5,070 nt of DNA from Anaerolineales bacterium. Lineage in GTDB: Bacteria; Chloroflexota; Anaerolineae; Anaerolineales; E44-bin32. Each line of letters opens with the position of its first letter. Positions within the stretch are counted from its first letter, which is position 1. A model generated the notes under the pieces. It worked only from the letters and a program-made list of their open reading frames with translations. It made no database searches and was not told the DNA's origin. This document shows, piece after piece, positions 1 to 4,581 of the stretch. Location: contig DAOUTT010000188.1 in the NCBI GenBank assembly GCA_030668545.1, positions 1 through 5,070 of the forward strand, given 5' to 3'. The position numbers and the translations under genes were made by a program.

Positions 1-9
1 ATACTTCGC

Positions 10-15
10 TATAAT
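10..15 (+). promoter_or_regulatory. Possible -10 box (TATAAT) with its -35 outside the window
   Basis: A perfect TATAAT hexamer lies 134 bp upstream of the SDR start codon. Any -35 element would fall before base 1, so the promoter cannot be confirmed. If real, transcription would begin near base 22 and give a leader of roughly 125 nt. No better sigma70-like pair was seen between here and base 148. A lone hexamer can occur by chance. Confidence 0.25.
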
Positions 16-73
16 CACTGGTCATACAGGTACAATCGAGTCAACGAACTTTGGTTGAGTAAGTATCCGCTCA

Positions 74-102
74 TGTCCAGGCTAACCAGATTATGTTGGA
101 CA
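74..102. promoter_or_regulatory. Inverted repeat TGTCCA-N17-TGGACA upstream of the SDR gene
   Basis: A perfect 6-bp dyad (74-79 and 97-102) lies in the leader, about 47 bp before the SDR start codon. It could be an operator half-site pair or a weak hairpin in the 5' UTR. With six-base arms it may also be coincidental. No known regulator motif is recognised. Confidence 0.2.
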
Positions 103-135
103 TTTGCGAGGTTCCAAATTCTACGTAGCCCTTGT

Positions 136-140
136 GGAGG
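136..140 (+). promoter_or_regulatory. Ribosome binding site GGAGG that sets the SDR start
   Basis: GGAGG lies 8 nt before the ATG at 149. The same frame is open back to a TTG at 104, but that codon has no Shine-Dalgarno sequence. The Rossmann motif also begins immediately after the 149 ATG, as is normal for this family. Start 149 is therefore preferred. Confidence 0.8.
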
Positions 141-148
141 GTTGCTTG

Positions 149-1144
149 ATGGATATTCTCGTTCTCGGTGGAACTAAATTCGTCGGTCGTCACATCGTGC
201 GCACAGCGCTCGACCGGAAACACCAAGTAACGCTCTTTAATCGCGGCCTCACAAACCCTGACCTTTTCCCCGAGATCGAAAAGATCGCCGGAGATCGCGA
301 TGGGGATTTGGCTCCACTTCGAGGAAGGACCTGGGATGCCGTCATCGACACGTGCGGGTATGTTCCCCGCATCGTTCGCGATTCGGCACGGGTCCTGTCT
401 AATCAAACAGATCTTTACGTCTTCATCTCAACCATTTCTGTCTTCGCCAGCTTTGAGAAAGAGGGCCTCTCAGAGGATGATCCCTTGGGCTCACTCGATG
501 ACGAGACAGTGGAAGAGATCACGGGCGATACGTACGGTCCGCTTAAGGCGCTTTGTGAAGCGGTGATCCAGGACGAGATAACAGGGAGAGCGCTCATCAT
601 TCGCCCCGGCTTGATCGTTGGTCCACACGACCCAACGGATCGCTTCACCTATTGGGTCCGACGCTGCGCACAAGGTGGGGACATCCTCGCGCCCGCCCCT
701 CCCGATCAAAATGTGCAATTCATTGACGCCCGCGATCTTGCCTCCTGGACTCTCGACAGAATCGAAGCGGGGCACACAGGAACGTTCAACGCGACTGGAC
801 CCGAGAATCCGCTTACGCTTAGCAAATTCCTGCAAACTTGCTGCGGTTTGAGCGAAGATGATGCCCGATTGGTCTGGGTCGACGGAGCCACTCTGCTCGA
901 CGCCGGCCTCGACCCATGGAGCCAGTTGCCGATGTGGCTCCCGGGACCTGAGAACGCGGGGTTGATGGCCGTCGATTGCACTCGGGCGATTAGGGCAGGT
1001 CTGCGTTTCCATCCACTTGTGACGACGATCAGGGATACGCTCAAATGGGATCGAGACCGCGATCCATCCGTCCCCATGAAAGCCGGGCTTGAGCCCTCGC
1101 GCGAAGTGGAGCTCCTCGAGCTTCACCGGAAGCAAGCTCAATGA
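149..1144 (+). CDS. NAD(P)-dependent epimerase/dehydratase-type SDR protein
   Basis: This 331-residue cytosolic oxidoreductase or epimerase belongs to the extended/atypical short-chain dehydrogenase/reductase superfamily (COG0451-like). It opens with the nucleotide-binding Rossmann motif GGTKFVG (residues 7-13). The LFNRG stretch (29-33) has an Arg after the second beta strand that often favours NADP. The catalytic region shows FISTIS (92-97) and a YxxxK pair, Y129 and K133, in TYGPLK. RPGLIVGPHDPTDRFTYW (152-169) and VQFIDARDLASW (189-200) are typical of the substrate-side lobe. Length is normal for the family and nothing appears broken. The substrate cannot be told from sequence; nucleotide-sugar or isoprenoid-like ligands are both possible. 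The start at 149 is chosen from the GGAGG site and the motif position. The next gene starts 46 bp downstream of the stop on the same strand, so co-transcription is likely. A long open frame on the opposite strand is treated as a shadow. Confidence 0.9.
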   Translation: MDILVLGGTKFVGRHIVRTALDRKHQVTLFNRGLTNPDLFPEIEKIAGDRDGDLAPLRGRTWDAVIDTCGYVPRIVRDSARVLSNQTDLYVFISTISVFASFEKEGLSEDDPLGSLDDETVEEITGDTYGPLKALCEAVIQDEITGRALIIRPGLIVGPHDPTDRFTYWVRRCAQGGDILAPAPPDQNVQFIDARDLASWTLDRIEAGHTGTFNATGPENPLTLSKFLQTCCGLSEDDARLVWVDGATLLDAGLDPWSQLPMWLPGPENAGLMAVDCTRAIRAGLRFHPLVTTIRDTLKWDRDRDPSVPMKAGLEPSREVELLELHRKQAQ

Positions 1145-1194
1145 CGTCCTTATCTCAGATCAATTCATGGTCTTGGTTTGGGTCAAGGCTATGA
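1141..1194 (+). CDS. Possible 17-codon coupling minicistron between the SDR and AlkZ-like genes
   Basis: An ATG at 1141 overlaps the SDR stop codon as ATGA. It opens a 17-codon frame (MTSLSQINSWSWFGSRL) whose TGA at 1192-1194 overlaps the ATG of the next gene, again as ATGA. A weak purine-rich site (CGGAAG, 1127-1132) lies 8 nt upstream. The downstream gene has a poor Shine-Dalgarno sequence at its own start. Terminating ribosomes could therefore re-initiate at each ATGA and couple the translation of all three frames. The peptide resembles nothing I know, and two such overlaps in 54 bp could be coincidence. It is listed as tentative. Confidence 0.2.
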   Translation: MTSLSQINSWSWFGSRL

Positions 1195-2039
1195 CAATCA
1201 CAATTTCCGATAAGGACATCCAGAGCTACCGACGGGGAACCTACCGTATCAACCCCAAGCTACGGCTCAGCAGTGTCGAAGACGCGCTCGAGCATGTGGA
1301 TGAGCGCGGATTCGTCATGCTCTGGCCCATTAAAGGCATTGAAATGCCCAGCCTTTGGACCGCTGTCGCCGGCGACAAGCCGGTTGCCAACGAACATGAC
1401 GATCCCGGCCATATCACCTGGGGGTGGAAGGATCAGATGCTGGATCAACGCCGCTGGTACTACGGCAAGCTGCTGCGTGGGAAAGCGACCTTCGTTAGTT
1501 TGCGGGTCCTCCCATTTTTTTATGCTTTAGCTCCACGTCTCGCTGATCTCGATGACTACCGCGAGGCCTACCACGCTGGTCATCTTACGCACGAAGCCAA
1601 AGCTATCGCTGACGTTCTCCTTCAACGAGGTCCCCAAAATTCTGTAGGGCTCCGCCAGCTTACACATATGACTGCCCGGAGCTCGAAGTCACGTTTCAAT
1701 CGCGCCCTCACCGATTTGCAGCGGGGACTCTGGATTCTGCCCATGGGTATCGCTGAGGCGGGTTCGTGGCGCTATGCCTTCATCTATGAGCTCTTCGATC
1801 GCTGGTTCCCGGATGTGTCTGAGCAGGCGCGTGGAATATCGCTTCGTCAAGCCAGAGCGGAACTCGTGAAGTGTTATCTTCAATCTCTGGGGGTTTCCGG
1901 AAGTCGTGAGATCGCGAAACTCTTCCGTTGGGAAGCGGATAGCACACTCCAAGCGCTGGAAGATCTAGAAAGCGCGGGTGATACACTGCCTTTAAGCGAT
2001 GACCGCTGGGCGATTAAAACCATCGTTCAGGGAAAATAA
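1191..2039 (+). CDS. AlkZ/YcaQ-related winged-helix DNA-binding protein
   Basis: This is a predicted cytosolic protein of 282 residues. It resembles the AlkZ-related branch of the HTH_42 (DNA glycosylase AlkZ-like) superfamily, whose founding members excise alkylated bases or unhook interstrand crosslinks. The N-terminal part has RINPKLRLSSVEDALEHVDE (19-38) followed by the conserved-looking WPIKGIEMPSLWTAVAG (45-61) and HDDPGHITWGWKD (69-81). A winged-helix-like segment follows at about 131-188, and then YAFIYELFDRWFPDV (195-209). A second helical/winged segment occupies about 217-277. I do not see the Q-x-D/Q-x-Q catalytic signature of true AlkZ/YcaQ, so glycosylase activity is not claimed. 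The start is uncertain. ATG 1191 fits where related proteins begin, with only a weak AAGG just upstream; ATG 1167 would add eight residues and also lacks a clear Shine-Dalgarno. The gene follows the SDR gene closely and is probably in the same transcript. No strong intrinsic terminator follows it; the next sequence is the repeat cluster. Confidence 0.65.
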   Translation: MTITISDKDIQSYRRGTYRINPKLRLSSVEDALEHVDERGFVMLWPIKGIEMPSLWTAVAGDKPVANEHDDPGHITWGWKDQMLDQRRWYYGKLLRGKATFVSLRVLPFFYALAPRLADLDDYREAYHAGHLTHEAKAIADVLLQRGPQNSVGLRQLTHMTARSSKSRFNRALTDLQRGLWILPMGIAEAGSWRYAFIYELFDRWFPDVSEQARGISLRQARAELVKCYLQSLGVSGSREIAKLFRWEADSTLQALEDLESAGDTLPLSDDRWAIKTIVQGK

Positions 2040-2059
2040 TCAATTCGGTTCTACAAAAG

Positions 2060-2140
2060 GAGCCTTCAAAAGCAGCATCATAGGGATTTCTCGATCGCCG
2101 CTGCGCGGCTCACTCGAAATGACATATGAGGATGAGCCAT
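2060..2140 (+). repeat. Direct repeat copy A1 (81 bp)
   Basis: This copy aligns without gaps to 2391-2471 at an offset of 331 bp. By hand count about 67 of 81 positions are identical. The core runs from AGGGATTTCTCG (with A in place of the first G after CTC) to CTCGAAATGACA (2082-2124), with a short internal GC palindrome (GCCGCTGCGCGGC). This style of element, reading 'gggatttctcg...ctcgaaatgaca', occurs in many copies in several environmental bacterial genomes, from general knowledge. It codes for nothing recognisable. Confidence 0.8.
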
Positions 2141-2148
2141 TCCCGTCC

Positions 2149-2242
2149 TTGTCATAGCGAGGAGCCCGCAAGGGCGACGTGGCAATCTCGCATCAACATA
2201 AAGGAAGAGATTGCTTCATCGCTTCGTTCCTCGCAATGACAA
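2149..2242. repeat. Hairpin-forming palindromic repeat B (94 bp)
   Basis: The outer arms TTGTCATAGCGAGGA (2149-2163) and TCCTCGCAATGACAA (2228-2242) pair at 14 of 15 positions. The inner arms GCAATCTC (2182-2189) and GAGATTGC (2207-2214) pair perfectly across a 17-nt loop. The element matches the widespread 'gtcattgcgagg...gcaatctc' type of dispersed bacterial repeat. It is probably a non-autonomous REP/MITE-like element. No transposase lies in the window. It may form a cruciform or an RNA stem and could help end transcription from the upstream operon. Confidence 0.8.
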
Positions 2243-2251
2243 ATCAAGTAC

Positions 2252-2352
2252 GCCCGGAGCTGAATCTCCGGGCTCAAAGCAAAAGGGTGCGAAGCACCCT
2301 CAGTGTTAGCCCGAAGGGGTTCTGCTATGAGCCCGTCAATAAATTGACGGGC
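2252..2352. repeat. Array of perfect small hairpins
   Basis: Three perfect hairpins follow each other within 101 bp. The first is GCCCGGAG/CTCCGGGC (2252-2259 and 2266-2273, loop of 6). The second is AGGGTGC/GCACCCT (2284-2290 and 2294-2300, GAA loop). The third is GCCCGTCAAT/ATTGACGGGC (2331-2340 and 2343-2352, effective loop TAAA). A smaller CCC-GAA-GGG stem sits between the last two (2310-2318). Competing long-range pairings also exist: GGGCTC 2270-2275 with GAGCCC 2329-2334, and CGCCCG 2251-2256 with CGGGCG 2348-2353. The region may be a compound REP-like element or a structured RNA. No U-tract follows any stem, so none is a classical intrinsic terminator. Confidence 0.75.
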
Positions 2353-2390
2353 GGATCACGGTGAACGGGGAAAGCGCTCATTCTATACGT

Positions 2391-2471
2391 GAGCCTTCAA
2401 GAGAATCATCCCAGGGATTTCTCGGTCGCCGTTTCACGGCTCGCTCGAAATGACAGATGGGGAAGAGCTAT
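2391..2471 (+). repeat. Direct repeat copy A2 (81 bp)
   Basis: This is the second copy of the 81-bp repeat at 2060-2140, including the GAGCCTTCAA left flank and the diverged right flank ending in AT. The core at 2413-2455 runs from AGGGATTTCTCG to CTCGAAATGACA. The similarity extends past the palindromic core on both sides. This suggests that a longer unit was duplicated, or that a larger element inserted twice. It also forms the left half of an inverted pair with copy A3. Confidence 0.8.
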
Positions 2472-2480
2472 TTTAGAGTA

Positions 2481-2534
2481 TGTCATTTCGAGGAGCGGAG
2501 GAAGCGAAGCGCTCGAAGTGACGAGAAATCCCTG
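2481..2534 (-). repeat. Inverted repeat copy A3
   Basis: This is the reverse-oriented relative of the A core. TGTCATTTCGAG (2481-2492) is the exact complement of CTCGAAATGACA (2444-2455). CGAGAAATCCCTG (2522-2534) is the exact complement of CAGGGATTTCTCG (2412-2424). The interior (about 2493-2521) differs from A2 and is about 10 bp longer. Together A2 and A3 could fold into a hairpin spanning 2412-2534. It lies about 90 bp beyond the stop of the LiaF-like gene, so it could stall or protect that transcript. Confidence 0.8.
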
Positions 2535-2624
2535 AGACGACTCGATTAATAATTCAATGATTATATAAAGAAGGGAGACTGGAGAAGCCAAACAACGAAT
2601 ATGTTGAACGGCGTACTATCCCTC

Positions 2625-3158
2625 TTACACCCGGATCACTTTCAAGTCTGCAACGAAGGAGATCATCTCGAGACGGATTCTTTTTACAGCGCTTTCAAAA
2701 TTCTCGCTTGTATATCTGATCGGGGTCACAAAGCCGCCACGCTTCTTTCCTTCCAGGCGGGCTTCCGTCACAAAACCCGTTGAAGAGATGGAGATGCCAA
2801 CATCCTTCGGAACGAGGATGTCTATGTCTCCCACAAACCGATAGAGTTTAAAAGTGACCTCATCTTCTGGGAAATTGGCCTGGGTGAAATCAAGATCGAC
2901 GTCACCCACAAAACTCCAAATCTCCTGATCCATAGCATCCCATTCACCTGAGCGACGCAAATCCCCGAAGAATAGCATTTGAACATCCGTGCCCTCTGGG
3001 GCGATGCGCGGCCTTACGATTATTAAAATCCCAACCAAGATCAAGAAGCTGGGCCAGCAGATGGCGCCGAAATTAATATCGAGTAGGTTGCTCAGCAAAA
3101 TGAGAAATCCAAATCCAACGAGCACGCTGCCCAAGAGTATCTGTGTTTGTTTCTTCAT
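2625..3158 (-). CDS. LiaF-like two-TM membrane protein (cell wall-active antibiotics response family)
   Basis: This is a predicted integral membrane protein of 177 residues. Two hydrophobic segments lie at about 7-26 and 32-49, separated by a short turn (NLLDINFGAICWP), as in the LiaI/LiaF N-terminal membrane domain. The remainder is beta-rich and fits the LiaF C-terminal domain. It carries the recurring strand motif F-[VFL]-[GA]-D-[VIL] at 64-67 (FGDL), 83-87, 108-112 and 168-172, and a family-typical ILVPKDVGISISS (114-126). In Firmicutes LiaF restrains the LiaS/LiaR envelope-stress two-component system; members elsewhere are mostly uncharacterised. Here no kinase or regulator gene is adjacent, so an envelope-stress role is inference. 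The start is secure: AGGAGGG lies 4 nt upstream of ATG on the minus strand (3163-3169). The gene diverges from the lipoprotein operon across a 200-bp spacer and ends near the repeat cluster. Confidence 0.85.
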   Translation of the reverse strand: MKKQTQILLGSVLVGFGFLILLSNLLDINFGAICWPSFLILVGILIIVRPRIAPEGTDVQMLFFGDLRRSGEWDAMDQEIWSFVGDVDLDFTQANFPEDEVTFKLYRFVGDIDILVPKDVGISISSTGFVTEARLEGKKRGGFVTPIRYTSENFESAVKRIRLEMISFVADLKVIRV

Positions 3159-3187
3159 GTCACCCTCCTAAACGCTAACAATTTTTC

Positions 3188-3215
3188 ATCTTGGCAGTAC
3201 CTACACCGCCAAGAT
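3188..3215. promoter_or_regulatory. Dyad ATCTTGGC-N12-GCCAAGAT in the LiaF-like leader
   Basis: A perfect 8-bp inverted repeat (3188-3195 and 3208-3215) lies 30-57 bp upstream of the LiaF-like start codon. It could be an operator for a dimeric regulator, or a hairpin in the mRNA leader just ahead of the ribosome binding site. No U-run follows it on the minus strand, so an attenuator is not supported. The binding protein is unknown. Confidence 0.35.
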
Positions 3216-3216
3216 C

Positions 3217-3240
3217 AGCAATCCTGACTTGATTATTGCT
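3217..3240. promoter_or_regulatory. Second dyad AGCAAT-N12-ATTGCT in the divergent region
   Basis: A perfect 6-bp inverted repeat (3217-3222 and 3235-3240) has the same 12-nt spacer as the neighbouring dyad. The two centres are 27 bp apart. Its right arm overlaps the candidate -10 of the LiaF-like gene. The arm sequences of the two dyads differ, so they are not copies of one site. Confidence 0.25.
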
Positions 3241-3260
3241 CCTTTACTCTTTTAGAACAA
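3232..3260 (-). promoter_or_regulatory. Candidate sigma70 promoter for the LiaF-like gene
   Basis: Read on the minus strand, TTGTTC (3260-3255) is followed after 17 bp by AATAAT (3237-3232). The -10 matches the consensus at 5 of 6 positions; the -35 matches only at TTG. Transcription would start near 3226, giving a leader of about 68 nt that contains the dyad at 3188-3215. The call rests on spacing and the -10 alone. Confidence 0.3.
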
Positions 3261-3283
3261 CTTATGTCTAGTTCGGAGCCCTC

Positions 3284-3311
3284 TTGCATTGGTCTAAACA
3301 TTAACCATAAT
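3284..3311 (+). promoter_or_regulatory. Candidate promoter for the lipoprotein-hydrolase operon
   Basis: TTGCAT (3284-3289) and CATAAT (3306-3311) are separated by 16 bp. The -10 is 5 of 6 to consensus and the -35 is weak. It lies about 48 bp before the lipoprotein start codon, a usual distance. No other pair in the intergenic region looks better on this strand. Confidence 0.3.
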
Positions 3312-3358
3312 CATCGCAATGGAGATCGTCTCTCAAATGAGCAGCATCTGGAGGCATC

Positions 3359-3787
3359 ATGAATACTCGTCAACGTCAATGTGTACTTATCCTGCTTCTC
3401 ACCGCTCTTCTCGCCTCCTGCGCTGGCGGGACATCTGGAAGCGTACTCGGTTCCAGAGAGAGTTGCCGTATCAACGCAGGTTCTGGAAGCTGCGAAGGCA
3501 CATTCAGTACATTAAAAGGGACCTATGGGAAAGATATCGAGGACGAGGCTATTTTCAGCGGCGACGCTATTGATGTTGAGGTTCAGTCCTCAGTAGAGAG
3601 TGGTCCGGTTCGAATCTCGGTGGAGTCGCCCAGTGGAGAGGTCACGTTTATCGAGATTTTATCGGGAAACTCGGGCACACTCATCGGCGTCGCTTCAGGT
3701 GAGTTCGACGGCTTTGAAGTCGTGTTTGAAGCCCTCGACGGAGAGGCGACCGGAATTATTTACCAGATCACCTACCAAGTGCGCTAA
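3359..3787 (+). CDS. Small predicted lipoprotein of unknown function
   Basis: The product is 142 residues. A short positive N-terminus (MNTRQRQ) leads into a hydrophobic stretch and a lipobox, L18-A19-S20-C21. Export, lipid attachment at C21 and signal peptidase II cleavage are therefore expected. The mature part is about 122 residues, acidic and rich in Ser, Gly, Val and Glu. Its alternating pattern suggests beta strands, for example DAIDVEVQSSV, PVRISVESP and GIIYQITYQV. Two further cysteines, C36 and C45, bracket a short Gly/Ser loop and could form a disulfide outside the membrane. No enzyme motif is visible and I cannot assign a named family. The ATG has a GGAGG (3350-3354) 4 nt upstream. 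The MBL-fold gene starts 52 bp after the stop, so the two probably share a transcript. Confidence is high for a secreted lipoprotein, low for any role. Confidence 0.85.
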   Translation: MNTRQRQCVLILLLTALLASCAGGTSGSVLGSRESCRINAGSGSCEGTFSTLKGTYGKDIEDEAIFSGDAIDVEVQSSVESGPVRISVESPSGEVTFIEILSGNSGTLIGVASGEFDGFEVVFEALDGEATGIIYQITYQVR

Positions 3788-3829
3788 ACCACATGAAGAT
3801 TTCGCAATCCGCCTTTCTTCTATGATTTC

Positions 3830-3837
3830 AGGAAGGG
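3830..3837 (+). promoter_or_regulatory. Ribosome binding site AGGAAGGG that sets the MBL-fold start
   Basis: This purine-rich site sits just ahead of ATG 3840; AGGA is 6 nt from the start codon. The alternative in-frame ATG at 3822 has only pyrimidine-rich sequence upstream. Frames further upstream overlap the lipoprotein gene and show no homology to the MBL fold. Start 3840 is therefore preferred. Confidence 0.75.
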
Positions 3838-3839
3838 AC

Positions 3840-4511
3840 ATGGAGCTCCAAGTTCACCGTATCAAACTTCGGTTGTCGAATGCCTACGTGGTCGAGTTGC
3901 CCACCGCATTGGTTCTCGTTGACGCCGGCTCTCCCGGTGATACTCAGAAGATACTCTCACGGCTGAACGCCTTCGGATCCAAACCCCTGCGTCTCATTTA
4001 CATCACACATGCCCACCTCGATCATTACGGAGCGGCAGCTACGATACAGCGTGACACCAACGCTCCGTTGGCAATTCACGCTGAAGATGCTGAGACTATG
4101 GCAAAGGGGGAAACCCATCTCGGTCAGGTTCGCGGCCGAGGCCGGCTCACAGCCACGCTGATGCCCATCGTGAGAAGGCTATTCCCGGTTGAGCCGGTTA
4201 CAGCCGACTCTGTGCTTCAAGATGGGCAAGATTTAGGGGACTTCGGATTGCCCGGGCAGGTGCTCCACACCCCCGGACACACACCCGGCTCGACTTCGCT
4301 TATTGTGGATGGCAGATTGGCCTTCGTTGGAGATTTGTTCTCCACCTTTGGGAAGCCCCACACCCAGCGCCTGTACGCCCACGATTGGTCAGAGATAGAA
4401 AAGAGCCTTGAACGATTAAATGCGCTCAATCTCGAGTGGCTCTATCCAGGCCATGGCCAGCGACCCTTATCTGGGGAGGAATTCGCCTCGCTTGTCTCCA
4501 CTCAACGATAA
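3840..4511 (+). CDS. MBL-fold metallo-hydrolase (glyoxalase II/COG0491-like)
   Basis: This is a soluble 223-residue hydrolase of the metallo-beta-lactamase superfamily, expected to bind two divalent metal ions, usually zinc or iron. All family metal ligands are present: the HxHxDH motif at H57, H59, D61 and H62 (THAHLDH), H147 in HTPGHTPGS, D165 in VGDLF, and H205 in YPGHG. VLVDAGSPGD (25-34) is the usual first strand-loop. An insert at about 87-121 (from MAKGETHLG to PVEPV) lies where these enzymes vary and helps set the substrate pocket. The sequence looks most like the glyoxalase II/YcbL-type group, but the superfamily also includes lactonases, thioesterases and lactamases, so the substrate is not called. 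There is no signal peptide. The gene follows the lipoprotein gene by 52 bp and is tail-to-tail with the repeat-protein gene. The next 70 bp show no strong intrinsic terminator. Confidence 0.93.
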   Translation: MELQVHRIKLRLSNAYVVELPTALVLVDAGSPGDTQKILSRLNAFGSKPLRLIYITHAHLDHYGAAATIQRDTNAPLAIHAEDAETMAKGETHLGQVRGRGRLTATLMPIVRRLFPVEPVTADSVLQDGQDLGDFGLPGQVLHTPGHTPGSTSLIVDGRLAFVGDLFSTFGKPHTQRLYAHDWSEIEKSLERLNALNLEWLYPGHGQRPLSGEEFASLVSTQR

Positions 4512-4581
4512 GAGTGCCCCCTGCTTTGAGTTATGAAACAGCGGACATTTCCATCATGCACTAAATCTTATTTCGGGGGAA

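Larger units (their letters stand above)
2040..2624. other. Gene-free intergenic region packed with palindromic repeats
   Basis: This 585-bp stretch between the AlkZ-like gene and the 3' end of the LiaF-like gene holds no open frame that I consider a protein. Frames of about 60 codons exist on both strands but translate the repeats themselves. In order, the region contains repeat copy A1, hairpin repeat B, an array of small hairpins, repeat copy A2, inverted copy A3, and an AT-rich tail at about 2545-2570. The two flanking genes converge on it (the + gene ends at 2039, the - gene at 2625). The hairpins may therefore act as bidirectional terminators or transcript stabilisers, as REP/BIME elements do in other bacteria. 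This role is inferred. Confidence 0.75.

Noticed and set aside
491..1141. A 216-codon open frame on the minus strand, antisense to the SDR gene
   Set aside because: It lies wholly inside a well-supported SDR gene, its translation shows no motif, and its openness follows from the codon use of the sense gene.
2179..2364. A 61-codon plus-strand frame in the intergenic region
   Set aside because: It is a translation of repeat B and the small hairpins; DCFIASFLAMTN-like strings are typical of this dispersed repeat, not of a protein.
2060..2534. A CRISPR array, considered because of several repeats in a gene-free region
   Set aside because: The repeats are of different families, mixed orientation and irregular spacing, with no uniform spacers and no cas genes in the window.
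2406..2591. A 61-codon minus-strand frame
   Set aside because: It translates repeats A2 and A3 and has no Shine-Dalgarno-supported start or recognisable protein features.
2601..2783. A 60-codon plus-strand frame preceded by purine-rich sequence (AAGGGAGACTGGAG)
   Set aside because: It is antisense to the LiaF-like gene, and the purine run is about 15 nt from the ATG, too far for a normal ribosome binding site.
3600..3839. An 80-codon N-terminal extension of the MBL-fold protein
   Set aside because: It overlaps the lipoprotein gene in another frame, has no family similarity, and a good Shine-Dalgarno sequence precedes ATG 3840.
4512..4581. An intrinsic terminator between the converging MBL and repeat-protein genes
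   Set aside because: Only weak pairings are found (for example CCCCC 4516-4520 with GGGGG 4574-4578, far apart), with no compact GC stem followed by a T-run.
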